Notes under the pieces: model-generated
Seen by the model: the letters and a program-made list of their open reading frames with translations, nothing else
Databases searched by the model: none
What the model was told of the DNA's origin: nothing
Position numbers and translations under genes: made by a program
Assembly (NCBI GenBank): GCA_014360105.1
Contig: JACIYD010000008.1
Location: 1-13,923, forward strand
Origin: Clostridia bacterium
Lineage (GTDB): Bacteria > Bacillota > DSM-521 > Neomoorellales > SLTJ01
DNA length: 13,923 nucleotides
Direction of reading: 5' to 3'
In this document: positions 1-6,829 of the stretch, in pieces
How the letters are laid out: each line of letters opens with the position of its first letter
How positions within the stretch are numbered: the first letter of the stretch is position 1

Positions 1-474
1 TGCGATTTCCCGTTGTTTCTCCGGCGCCTGATAGCCGAGGGTGCGCATGTTGTGGAGCCGGTCGGCCAATTTAATAAGGATGACCCGGATGTCCTTGGCC
101 ATGGCCAGGAACATTTTCCGCAGGTTCTCCGCCTGCTGCTCTTCTTTGGAACGGTACTCGAGGCGGCTCAGCTTGGTCACCCCGTCGACCAGCAGGGCGA
201 TTTCCGCCCCGAACTCCCGCTCGACCTCGGCCAGCGAAGTGCCGGTGTCCTCCACGACATCGTGCAGGATACCGGCGGCGATGGTAACCACATCGAGCTG
301 CAAGTGCGCCAGGATGAGCGCGACCTCCAGGGGATGGACGATGAATTCCTCTCCCGAACGGCGCCGCTGGCCGTTATGGGCCAGGGCGGCAAAGCGATAG
401 GCATGCCGCAAGAGTTCTATGTCGGCCTGGGGGTAATAGCTTTGCACCTGTTTAACTATTGTTTCCACGTCCAT
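1..474 (-). CDS. relA: RelA/SpoT family (p)ppGpp synthetase/hydrolase, N-terminal part (runs off the window)
   Basis: The first 158 codons of a bifunctional Rel protein are present and the reading frame stays open to base 1. The protein makes and degrades (p)ppGpp in the stringent response. Only the N-terminal HD hydrolase domain is visible. The metal-binding and catalytic residues expected for an active hydrolase are all there: H47 in IVHPLEV, H71-D72 and E75-D76 in LHDVVEDT, and D138 in KLADRLHNMRT. This fits the long Rel type of Firmicutes rather than a small alarmone synthetase or a hydrolase-dead RelA. The ATG at 474-472 is preceded by GGGTGG with an 8-nt gap. The synthetase, TGS and ACT domains must lie outside the window, so synthetase activity is inferred from the family. 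The gene follows recJ after 64 nt and may have its own promoter inside the recJ end. The apt gene often found between recJ and relA in Firmicutes is absent here. Confidence 0.95.
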   Translation of the reverse strand, partial: MDVETIVKQVQSYYPQADIELLRHAYRFAALAHNGQRRRSGEEFIVHPLEVALILAHLQLDVVTIAAGILHDVVEDTGTSLAEVEREFGAEIALLVDGVTKLSRLEYRSKEEQQAENLRKMFLAMAKDIRVILIKLADRLHNMRTLGYQAPEKQREIA

Positions 475-537
475 GTTCTGTACCACCCGGCTAGGCCACT
501 GCCGGCAGAAATACTATCAGTCTGCGCTCTCACCTCT

Positions 538-565
538 ATTATATTCCTCCGCGGCGCCACGGCAA
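538..565 (-). promoter_or_regulatory. Possible sigmaA promoter for relA inside the 3' end of recJ
   Basis: On the minus strand a perfect -10 box TATAAT (543-538) lies 16 nt downstream of TTGCCG (565-560), a fair -35 match. The -10 overlaps the recJ stop codon (TAA at 541-539). A transcript starting near 531 would give relA a leader of about 57 nt. The stretch is unusually AT-rich for this GC-rich DNA. It was found by eye, so relA could also be served by read-through from recJ. Confidence 0.45.
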
Positions 566-3298
566 GCTGCCGGCAAAGGAGCGGAAGGCCTCCCATGCTT
601 CCTGGGCTTCTTTTGCTTCCCGCCAGCGCCAGGAAGCGGCAAGGGCTGCCGCACTTTCCCCAAATGCCGCCTCCGGCAGGCCGAGTTCTTCCATGGCTGC
701 CAGCACCACCGGCACCGCTGGCAGCGTCTTCTCCGCGGTTTGGCGCAGCCCCGGCACTACTGGCCAGAGGGCGGAAAGGTGTCGTTCGTTCACCTCTTCC
801 TCGCGCTGCGGCCAGGTACAGTAGACCGCCGCGGCTTGGCTGCTCAAGAGGCAGTACTCCAGGAGAGCAAAAGGCGGGTATGCAAATACAATTTCTTCCC
901 CTGTCCCCATCGACGCAAGCGGAGCTGCTGCCGGTGTGGCCACCAACACCTGGCAGCGGCCGCTTTGCCAGTTCTTGATAGCCGCCGCCTTTGCCTGTGG
1001 CGGTAACTCCTGGTGATAAGCGGCGATCAACCCGGCACGTTCCGGGAAAACCTTGCGTAGGTGCGTCAGGACCAGTGCTACCTGCTGAGGGCGGCGGAGA
1101 TAGATGACGAGGCGGCGTTCCGAGGCGACCAACACTTTCAACCCGCCTGCGTCCAGCCGCCAGGCCGGTACCGAGAGCATGCTCGGTTGCGCGGCAAACC
1201 CAAAACGCAGTACAGGGTCGAGGCCTCCCTCCAAGGTAAGCTCCGGCCCAAGCGCGGCAAGAAAAGGAGAAAGCCGACCCAGCGCCGCCGCGTGCTGGCC
1301 AACTAGGCCCGGCGTGGTTACCAGGACCGCACCTTTCGCCCCGTCCAGGCGGGCAATAAGGCGGTGAACCTGGTGCCGCCGCGCAGCCGCGCCCAAACGG
1401 AGCGCTTTCAATCCCATTTCCCGCAGCCAGAGGGCAAAGCAACTGGCCAGGCTGGCCGAAGGTACCACCAGCAGCCAGGGGCGGGTGCCCTCCCGTACCC
1501 GGCGCGCCAGCGTCCGCAAAAAGGGGAAGAAGTCCGCGCCGGTGAGCCGAAGGCACGAACCCGGCGGTATCGGGGCAGTAAGGAGAAACCGATCCTCCCC
1601 GTCGGAGACGGGTGTGGCGGCAACACACCGGCGCAGGTCAGCGAGGTGCAGCTCCACCTGCCGCTGACCGTTAAATACGTCTAGGATCGGGGTAAAGGCC
1701 AGGTCAAGGTAGCGGCCGGCCACCTCCGGCGCCAGGGCACCCATGCCGAAGCCGACCGCGCTTTTTCTGACGCCTCCCTCTTCTACCGTCAGCCGCAGGT
1801 GTTCGCCCTCTCTGCCCACCGCCCGCGCCTCCACCACCCTGGCACCCCGGGTAATCAGGAGAGGCGCCGGGTTTCCCTCGCCAAAAGGGGCAAGCAAGCC
1901 TATTTCCTCACATAACTTTTCCTCCACCTCGTGCAGAGAAAGGCTTGCTTCCAGCAACAACGGCGGTTCTTGACCAGGCACCGCCTGTTCACGGGCAAGC
2001 AGGCACAAACGCTGTCGCAGCAGAGGAATATGCGCGACGGGTAGCGAAAGGCCGGCCGCTTGGTCATGCCCGCCAAAACGGGTAAGGAGGTCGCGGCAGT
2101 CGGCCAGCATCTCGTACAGAGCAAAGCCCGGAACGGACCGGGCGGAACCCCGTGCCTCCTCGCCTTCAACGGCAAGCAGCACTATCGGCCGCCGGTATTC
2201 TTCGGCTAGGCGGCCGGCGACGATTCCTGCGACCCCGTGATGCCAGTGCGGCGAAGCAAGGACGATTACCGGCTCCGTTTCAAGATTTACCTGCGCCGCG
2301 ATCGCTTCGCGGACCTCGCTGAGCATGCGGCCCTCAATCGCCTGGCGCTCCCGGTTGAGCCGGTCAAGCACCTCCGCCAGTTCCTCGGCCTCCGCCACCG
2401 TCTCGCTCAAGAGTAGTGCCAGCGCCGGTTGGGCATCGCCAAGGCGACCGGCAGCATTGAGGCGGGGGACAAGGCTGAAGGCAACTGACCGCGGGTCGAA
2501 GGAACGGTCGCCGAGGCCGCTTACGGCGGCCAGGGCCCGTAAACCAGGCCGCGTACCCCGCGCCAGCAGCCGTAAGCCCTGCCGTACCAGAAGGCGGTTA
2601 TCCCCGACCAGGGGGACCGCGTCGGCGATGGTGCCCAGGGCCACTAGGTCGAGGAAGGCCTCAAGGGTCACCGGATTCCCCAGGGAAGTATTGAGCGCGC
2701 GGGCCAGATGGAAGGCCACCCCTACGCCGGCCAAGGGCTCTTGTGGCGGCGGCAGCACCACCGCGCTTGCCGCCGGGAGCAGCGGAGGCGGGCGGTGATG
2801 ATCGGTGACGATTACTTTCATCCCTTGCTCCTCGGCCCAGGCCACCTCCGCCGCAGCCGCGAGCCCGCAGTCTACCGTTACCGCCAGGCGGTACCCGGCA
2901 GCCAATGCCTGGACCAGGGTCTCCCGGTGCAGCCCGTATCCCTCGCTCAGCCGGTGGGGGATGTAATACCCGGTTTGGAGCCCTAAGGCGGCAAAAAAAG
3001 AAAGCAAAAGAGCCGTGCCGGCCAAGCCGTCCACATCGTAATCGCCGCAGATGAAAACCTTTTCCCGGGCGGTGATCGCTTGCTCAAGAATGGTCACGGC
3101 CCGGTCCATGCCGGGCAGCAGAGAGGAAGGCCGGAGGTGCTGCAGATCACCGTAGAGGAAAACCCAAGCCTGATCAGGCGTCTTTTGGCCACGGTGGCAG
3201 AGCAGCCGAGCCAGAAAAGGGGGAATGCCCAGGCTCGCGGCCAGCCTCTTTTCCGCCTCCTCGTCCGCCCAGCGCATGACCCACTCTCTCTCCGGCAT
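539..3298 (-). CDS. recJ: Single-stranded-DNA-specific exonuclease RecJ with long helicase-like C-terminal extension
   Basis: RecJ degrades single-stranded DNA 5' to 3' in recombination and mismatch repair. The DHH phosphoesterase motifs are in order: GDYDVDG (residues 85-91), VDCG (142-145), DHH (166-168), ALGTIADAVPL (220-230) and RLNAAGRL (279-286). The DHHA1 part has HWHHGVAGIVAGRL (351-364) and GGHDQAAG (409-416). An OB-fold-like segment with PFGEGNPAP follows (471-479). All metal-ligand aspartates and histidines appear intact. The protein is 919 aa, longer than the roughly 570-790 aa usual for RecJ. Residues about 565-919 look like two worn RecA-like helicase lobes with no Walker A (see findings). 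The ATG has GGGAGAGGG just upstream. The gene follows the LapA-domain gene by 38 nt, so the two are probably co-transcribed. Confidence 0.95.
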   Translation of the reverse strand: MPEREWVMRWADEEAEKRLAASLGIPPFLARLLCHRGQKTPDQAWVFLYGDLQHLRPSSLLPGMDRAVTILEQAITAREKVFICGDYDVDGLAGTALLLSFFAALGLQTGYYIPHRLSEGYGLHRETLVQALAAGYRLAVTVDCGLAAAAEVAWAEEQGMKVIVTDHHRPPPLLPAASAVVLPPPQEPLAGVGVAFHLARALNTSLGNPVTLEAFLDLVALGTIADAVPLVGDNRLLVRQGLRLLARGTRPGLRALAAVSGLGDRSFDPRSVAFSLVPRLNAAGRLGDAQPALALLLSETVAEAEELAEVLDRLNRERQAIEGRMLSEVREAIAAQVNLETEPVIVLASPHWHHGVAGIVAGRLAEEYRRPIVLLAVEGEEARGSARSVPGFALYEMLADCRDLLTRFGGHDQAAGLSLPVAHIPLLRQRLCLLAREQAVPGQEPPLLLEASLSLHEVEEKLCEEIGLLAPFGEGNPAPLLITRGARVVEARAVGREGEHLRLTVEEGGVRKSAVGFGMGALAPEVAGRYLDLAFTPILDVFNGQRQVELHLADLRRCVAATPVSDGEDRFLLTAPIPPGSCLRLTGADFFPFLRTLARRVREGTRPWLLVVPSASLASCFALWLREMGLKALRLGAAARRHQVHRLIARLDGAKGAVLVTTPGLVGQHAAALGRLSPFLAALGPELTLEGGLDPVLRFGFAAQPSMLSVPAWRLDAGGLKVLVASERRLVIYLRRPQQVALVLTHLRKVFPERAGLIAAYHQELPPQAKAAAIKNWQSGRCQVLVATPAAAPLASMGTGEEIVFAYPPFALLEYCLLSSQAAAVYCTWPQREEEVNERHLSALWPVVPGLRQTAEKTLPAVPVVLAAMEELGLPEAAFGESAAALAASWRWREAKEAQEAWEAFRSFAGSLPWRRGGI

Positions 3299-3336
3299 GG
3301 CGCCCTCTCCCTTCCCGCCACTTTGTACCGGCGCAG

Positions 3337-3675
3337 CTATTCTGGCCCTTTACCGGCCGGCCCGTCCCGCCCGGCAGCGCCAAGCGGCCGCGTATCTTCC
3401 AGGGCGGCTTCGCGGATACGGGCCAGTTCGTCCGTCAGTTCCCGGTTCCGTGCCTGGCAATGCCGCAAGCGCCGCCCCAGACTTGCCTGCCGAAAAAGCC
3501 CCAGGATAAAGGCAAAAAGCGCGCCGGTAACGAGCGAGCCTAGAATTACCAGAACCAGGGAAATCTCCGGAAAACGCCAGCTCAAGAACTGAATGTCGAC
3601 CGGAACGGCGTTCTGGATGGCAAAAATGGCCACCAAAAGGGCAAAGAAAAGCACGGCCAACAGGTAAAACTGCAC
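3337..3675 (-). CDS. LapA-domain (DUF1049) small membrane protein
   Basis: This 112-aa protein begins with a hydrophobic helix (about residues 4-23), then a short segment ending QNAVPVDIQFLSWRFPEIS, then a second helix (about 38-62). A basic, charged and probably coiled-coil tail follows (about 63-95), with a Gly/Pro-rich end. The two-helix layout and the FAIQNAVPVDI signature are those of the LapA/YciS domain. In enterobacteria LapA takes part in control of lipopolysaccharide synthesis. In a Gram-positive-type genome that role is doubtful, and the function of these homologues is unknown to me. The start is GTG (3675-3673), chosen because the first helix begins at once and no in-frame ATG lies upstream. 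The spacing to the best SD is odd, with a hairpin in between. It lies 58 nt after the tRNA nucleotidyltransferase gene and 38 nt before recJ. Confidence 0.85.
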   Translation of the reverse strand: MQFYLLAVLFFALLVAIFAIQNAVPVDIQFLSWRFPEISLVLVILGSLVTGALFAFILGLFRQASLGRRLRHCQARNRELTDELARIREAALEDTRPLGAAGRDGPAGKGPE

Positions 3676-3711
3676 GAATGTGGTCTGCCTTGCGACAGAC
3701 CTTTTCCTCCC
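3676..3711 (-). promoter_or_regulatory. lapA-domain gene leader: strong SD separated from GTG start by a hairpin
   Basis: On the minus strand GGGAGG (3711-3706) is followed by AAAA, then a 6-bp inverted repeat GGTCTG/CAGACC (3701-3696 and 3687-3682) with an 8-nt loop, then 6 nt, then the GTG start. Taken linearly, the SD is about 30 nt from the start, too far. If the hairpin forms, the effective spacing is about 10 nt. A weaker AAGG sits in the loop region, 12 nt from the GTG. Confidence 0.35.
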
Positions 3712-3733
3712 TTCGTAATCTTCCTTTTAGGTG

Positions 3734-5110
3734 TTATTCGTCCGCTAAAGGAAAATTCCTCCTGGCAAGGGTGGCCAGTCTCTGTTCAAGGTAGGTCCGG
3801 TTGTTTTTTGTGGGGTCGGCCAGAACTTCCTCGTGCAAGGCGCGCAGGATCCGGCCCACCGTCGGCCCGGGCGGCAGGTCAAGCAGGCGCATCACATCAT
3901 GGCCGTCCACGGCCAGTTCCCTTAAAGTAATCGCCTGGCGCTGGGCGAGCACCTCTGTTAAACGCTGCCGGAAACCGGCCAACGCGGCCAGGGCGGGAAC
4001 AAGGTTGGCGGGCCCGGTCGCTAGAATATCGGCCTGTTTCAGCGCCAGCAGGTCCTCCATCCTTTCTTCCCCCACCCGCAACACCAAGCGCCTGATCCCG
4101 CGGGCCGCCATGGTAAGAGGAAACATGTGCCAGCGTACCAGCACCTCAACCGTCTGGCGCGTGCGGTTATCCCAGCGCAGGCGGCGTAAAATACGGCCGG
4201 CCATTGCGGCGCCCAGGCGCTCGTGGCCGTAGAAGTGGCCGACGCCGTCCGGGCCCAAGGTAAAACAGCGGGGCTTGCCTACGTCGTGAAAAAGCGCGGC
4301 CAGCCGCGTAACCGGGCGGGAGGGCGTATACCGCACCGTTTCTATCAGGTGCTGAAAAACGGGCCAGCGGTGGGCCGGGTGACGCTGCGGAAAAGCCCAG
4401 CCCTCGGCGAGCTCGGGCACTAAAACAAAGAGGAGGCCGGTTTGGGCGAGCCCTTCCAGGGCCCGAGCCGCCCAGGGGCCCGTCAGCGTGCGTGCCAGTT
4501 CGGCCTGAATCCTCTCTCCCGCCACGCGGGTAACCAGGTCGGCACAGGCACCGACCGCCACCTCGGTTCCACCTTCAAGGTGAAACCCTAACTCGGCCAC
4601 CAGGCGGAAACCGCGCAGCATGCGCAAAGGGTCCTCGCGGAAGCGCTCGCGCGGCCGGCCCACGGTGCGTACTAGGTGCCGCTCGAGGTCCCGGCGGCCG
4701 CCGAAGGGATCGACCAGCCGGCTGCGGTGCAGGTCAAGGGCAAGGGCATTAATGCTGAAATCACGGCGGCTTAAGTCTTCCTCAATTGTACCGGCAAAGC
4801 GCACGTAATCCGGCCGTCGGTAATCGCGGTACTCCCCCTCGGCACGAAAGGTGGTGACTTCCACCGGCAAGTGGCGGAAAAGTACGGTCACCGTACCGAA
4901 GCGCAGCCCCGTCGGCACGACGCTGTGGCCGCAGGCACGGAAAAGCGCCATCACCTCGTCCGGTGGCGCATCGGTGGCAACGTCCCAGTCCTTGGGCACC
5001 AAGCCGAGAAGGCCGTCCCGCAAGGCACCGCCTACCAGGTAGGCCTGCCGCCCCGCCTGCCTGAGAACGTCTGCCACCCTTTTCACTTCCGGGGGAAGCT
5101 TAACCAACAT
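3734..5110 (-). CDS. cca: Class II CCA tRNA nucleotidyltransferase / poly(A) polymerase family with HD domain
   Basis: The enzyme adds CCA, or part of it, to tRNA 3' ends using CTP and ATP without a nucleic-acid template. Using the ATG at 5110 (458 aa), the nucleotidyltransferase head has LVGGALRD (residues 25-32) and the catalytic DWD (41-43). Next come the flexible-loop motif LSRRDFSINALAL (113-125) and the base-selecting EDPLR (159-163). A C-terminal HD domain has ALFHDVGK (272-279), and the tail ends with a conserved PPGPTVGRILRALHEEV segment. HD-type members include CCA-adding, CC-adding and A-adding enzymes and poly(A) polymerases. I cannot tell which from sequence alone, so the symbol is provisional. 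An in-frame TTG at 5134 would add 8 residues but overlaps the upstream gene and lacks an SD. The chosen ATG follows the upstream stop codon by 10 nt, with a modest GGTAGG upstream. Confidence 0.92.
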   Translation of the reverse strand: MLVKLPPEVKRVADVLRQAGRQAYLVGGALRDGLLGLVPKDWDVATDAPPDEVMALFRACGHSVVPTGLRFGTVTVLFRHLPVEVTTFRAEGEYRDYRRPDYVRFAGTIEEDLSRRDFSINALALDLHRSRLVDPFGGRRDLERHLVRTVGRPRERFREDPLRMLRGFRLVAELGFHLEGGTEVAVGACADLVTRVAGERIQAELARTLTGPWAARALEGLAQTGLLFVLVPELAEGWAFPQRHPAHRWPVFQHLIETVRYTPSRPVTRLAALFHDVGKPRCFTLGPDGVGHFYGHERLGAAMAGRILRRLRWDNRTRQTVEVLVRWHMFPLTMAARGIRRLVLRVGEERMEDLLALKQADILATGPANLVPALAALAGFRQRLTEVLAQRQAITLRELAVDGHDVMRLLDLPPGPTVGRILRALHEEVLADPTKNNRTYLEQRLATLARRNFPLADE

Positions 5111-5120
5111 CGGCACCGAC

Positions 5121-5540
5121 CTACCGGGCGCCAAGGAGGAGCCAGATGCCCAGGGTTACGGCGGTGGTAAACCGGAGCACTGGGGCGAGGAAGGCAAGTA
5201 GAAGCGTTCTGCAAGAACGGTGGCGGGAAAGAAGGAGGGCAAGAAGGGAAGCCGACGCCAGCCCGAGGATGGGCTTGGTTACCAGGCCGAAGACCACACC
5301 CAAACCTGCCGTGGCCACCAACTCGCCGTCCGGCGCATACTGCCGCGTGAGAAGCGCGGCGGCGGAGAGCGCTCCCGCACCGGCAGCCATTGCCGCCATC
5401 AGACCGGTGGCGCCATAACCAAGCTGCCAGGCAAAAAAAAGGTCCACCACCAAGACCAGCGCCAGGCCCGGCCAGCCGGCGAGAACGCTGATTAAGGCGG
5501 CGGTCCAAAACCAGAGCACAAGCCCCGTTTGTACGACCAT
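5121..5540 (-). CDS. Hypothetical integral membrane protein, four to five helices
   Basis: I do not recognise this 139-aa protein. It is very hydrophobic, with likely membrane helices at about residues 4-21, 24-40, 44-64, 76-104 and 113-135. A short polar loop, TRQYAPDGE, lies near residue 70, and a basic RHRSCR lies between the last two helices. There is no signal peptide cleavage site and no obvious catalytic motif. I prefer the ATG at 5540-5538, which has GAGG 8 nt upstream. A TTG one codon earlier is also possible. Its stop codon is only 10 nt from the start of the tRNA nucleotidyltransferase gene, so the two are probably translated from one message. It is the first gene after the structured 386-nt gap. 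That it is a real gene rests on the SD, the membrane character and the tight spacing, not on a recognised family. Confidence 0.75.
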   Translation of the reverse strand: MVVQTGLVLWFWTAALISVLAGWPGLALVLVVDLFFAWQLGYGATGLMAAMAAGAGALSAAALLTRQYAPDGELVATAGLGVVFGLVTKPILGLASASLLALLLSRHRSCRTLLLAFLAPVLRFTTAVTLGIWLLLGAR

Positions 5541-5926
5541 CAAAACTTCCTCACCCTACCGTATCCCAACTCCTGACCGGGAGGTCTCGGGCTCCTAAAA
5601 GAATCCCGGCCTCGAGCCGCCTCAAACCCGCACGAAGGTGAGGGCGAGGTTCGACGCCTATAGCGGCGTAGAGGTACCATGAGTGAGCGCAGAAAGCGCC
5701 TCAAGCCCGGCACAAGCCGAGTTCGGCCCGCGAGGCTTGCGCCGCGACGAGAGAACCACGGACCGCGGCAAAGGAACAGGTGAACCGTTCTCCACCGGGA
5801 GACCTCCGGCACAACCCGCCGCAAGCACCAACGGCCGGCCCCGGTCGATGGGTCTGCCAGCGGCGGCTGCCGACGGCCTTCGCCACATCCGGCAACGGCT
5901 ACCCGGGAACAACAGCGAGGCGCCCG
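5541..5926 (+). ncRNA. 386-nt gap with a chain of hairpins; candidate structured RNA, family not assigned
   Basis: This is the only stretch above 300 nt without a convincing protein gene. Inverted repeats follow one another on the plus strand: CCGGGA/TCCCGG (5577-5582, 5604-5609); ACGCC/GGCGT (5654-5658, 5665-5669); TGA-GCGC/GCGC-TCA around an AGAAA loop (5684-5703, one bulge); CAAGCC/GGCTTG (5702-5707, 5734-5739) enclosing GCCG/CGGC (5716-5719, 5724-5727); and GAGAAC/GTTCTC (5751-5756, 5787-5792). Loops are purine- and A-rich when read on the plus strand, which is why I prefer that strand, antisense to the operon. The region could instead be a repeat element, a decayed gene or a 5' leader of the downstream genes on the minus strand. 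High GC content makes chance short stems likely, so this is a candidate only. Confidence 0.35.
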
Positions 5927-6826
5927 CTAGCGTAGCGTGGCTCTGGCCGCCACACGGCCCCGCTGGCCCCAGCGCTGCTGAAATTCATAGTAAAGGGGGC
6001 TCGCCACGCAAATGGAAGAGTAAGTGCCGGTAATCGTCCCCACCAGGAGAGCCAAGGCGAAAACTCTGGTAGTCACTCCTCCCAGCAGCAATAAGGCCAC
6101 AAGGGCAATAATCACCGTAAGCGAGGTATTGATGGACCGCACCAGGCTTACGTTAATACTGTAATTGATCACTTCTGCCAGAGGGCTCTTACGCAGCGCG
6201 CCCAGACTTTCTCGGATACGATCGAAAATGACGATGGTATCGTTGATCGAATAGCCGATTAAGGTGAGAATCGCGGCAACAAAGGCGCTGTCAACCTCGA
6301 TCTGAAAAAGGGAAAAGAAACCCAGGGTGACAAGGACGTCATGTACCAATGCCAGCACGGCGGCCACGCCAAAGTAAAACTGGAAACGAACCGTAATATA
6401 AAGGAGCATCAAGGCCGACCCGAGGACTAATGCCCAAAGGGCATTGAGCGCAAGCTCCCGGCCGATTACCGCCCCGACCTTTTCGTTGCGCAACACCTCC
6501 AGTGGCCCCAGTTCCCGGCGCATGGCCGCGAGAAGTCGGTCATTTTCCTCCTCCGTTAGTTCGCGCGTACGGAGCAAAAACTGGTTCCCTTCCCCTTGTT
6601 GCAGCCTGTAGGAACCAATATTCTCCCCTGCCACCACGCGGCGCACCTCTTCGATGGGCACCGGTTGCTTGAACTGGATTTGCAACAGGTTGCCGCCTGT
6701 AAAGTCGATGCCCAGATTCAGGCCGCGCAGGCCAAGAGAAACCAAACCGGGGATGATGAGTGCCAGGGAAATGGCGTAGTACAGGCGGCGCCACTTCATG
6801 AAGTCCAGTTGCCGGTTAAGCCGCAT
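5927..6826 (-). CDS. secF: Protein translocase subunit SecF
   Basis: SecF pairs with SecD in the membrane and uses the proton gradient to help pull exported proteins out of the SecYEG channel. The 299-aa protein has helix 1 at about residues 15-34. The family signature GLNLGIDFTGGNLLQIQF (35-52) and a periplasmic-type loop follow to about residue 120. Five further helices come after it. The conserved LVHDVLVTLGFF (160-171) and IGYSINDTIVIFDRIRE (190-206) segments carry D163 and D196, of the kind implicated in proton transport. Length is normal for a stand-alone SecF. The ATG lies 3 nt after the secD stop codon, and its SD (GGGGGAA) is inside the end of secD, so the two are translationally coupled. 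The C-terminus ends in a short basic tail just before the structured gap. Confidence 0.97.
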   Translation of the reverse strand: MRLNRQLDFMKWRRLYYAISLALIIPGLVSLGLRGLNLGIDFTGGNLLQIQFKQPVPIEEVRRVVAGENIGSYRLQQGEGNQFLLRTRELTEEENDRLLAAMRRELGPLEVLRNEKVGAVIGRELALNALWALVLGSALMLLYITVRFQFYFGVAAVLALVHDVLVTLGFFSLFQIEVDSAFVAAILTLIGYSINDTIVIFDRIRESLGALRKSPLAEVINYSINVSLVRSINTSLTVIIALVALLLLGGVTTRVFALALLVGTITGTYSSICVASPLYYEFQQRWGQRGRVAARATLR

Positions 6827-6829
6827 GCC

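Noticed and set aside
456..533. 25-codon GTG frame between recJ and relA, a possible leader peptide
   Set aside because: SD spacing to the GTG is long (about 12 nt), it overlaps the relA start out of frame, and the product has no arrest or attenuation feature.
13..978. Long plus-strand open frame opposite relA and recJ
   Set aside because: Antisense to two recognised genes; composition is low-complexity and no family is recognised.
456..1628. 390-codon minus-strand frame overlapping recJ
   Set aside because: It is an out-of-frame shadow of recJ. The RecJ frame has a long, ordered protein and a good start.
3682..3705. Same hairpin as in the lapA-domain leader read as a plus-strand terminator (stem followed by TTTT)
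   Set aside because: No plus-strand gene precedes it, and the T-run is only four bases.
5679..6033. Plus-strand reading frames in the structured gap: a 34-codon ATG frame from 5679 and a 116-codon GTG frame from 5683
   Set aside because: The longer frame runs over 100 nt into the antisense strand of secF, and both give Arg/Pro/Gly/Ala-rich products expected from GC-rich non-coding DNA. Kept only as part of the RNA-candidate region.
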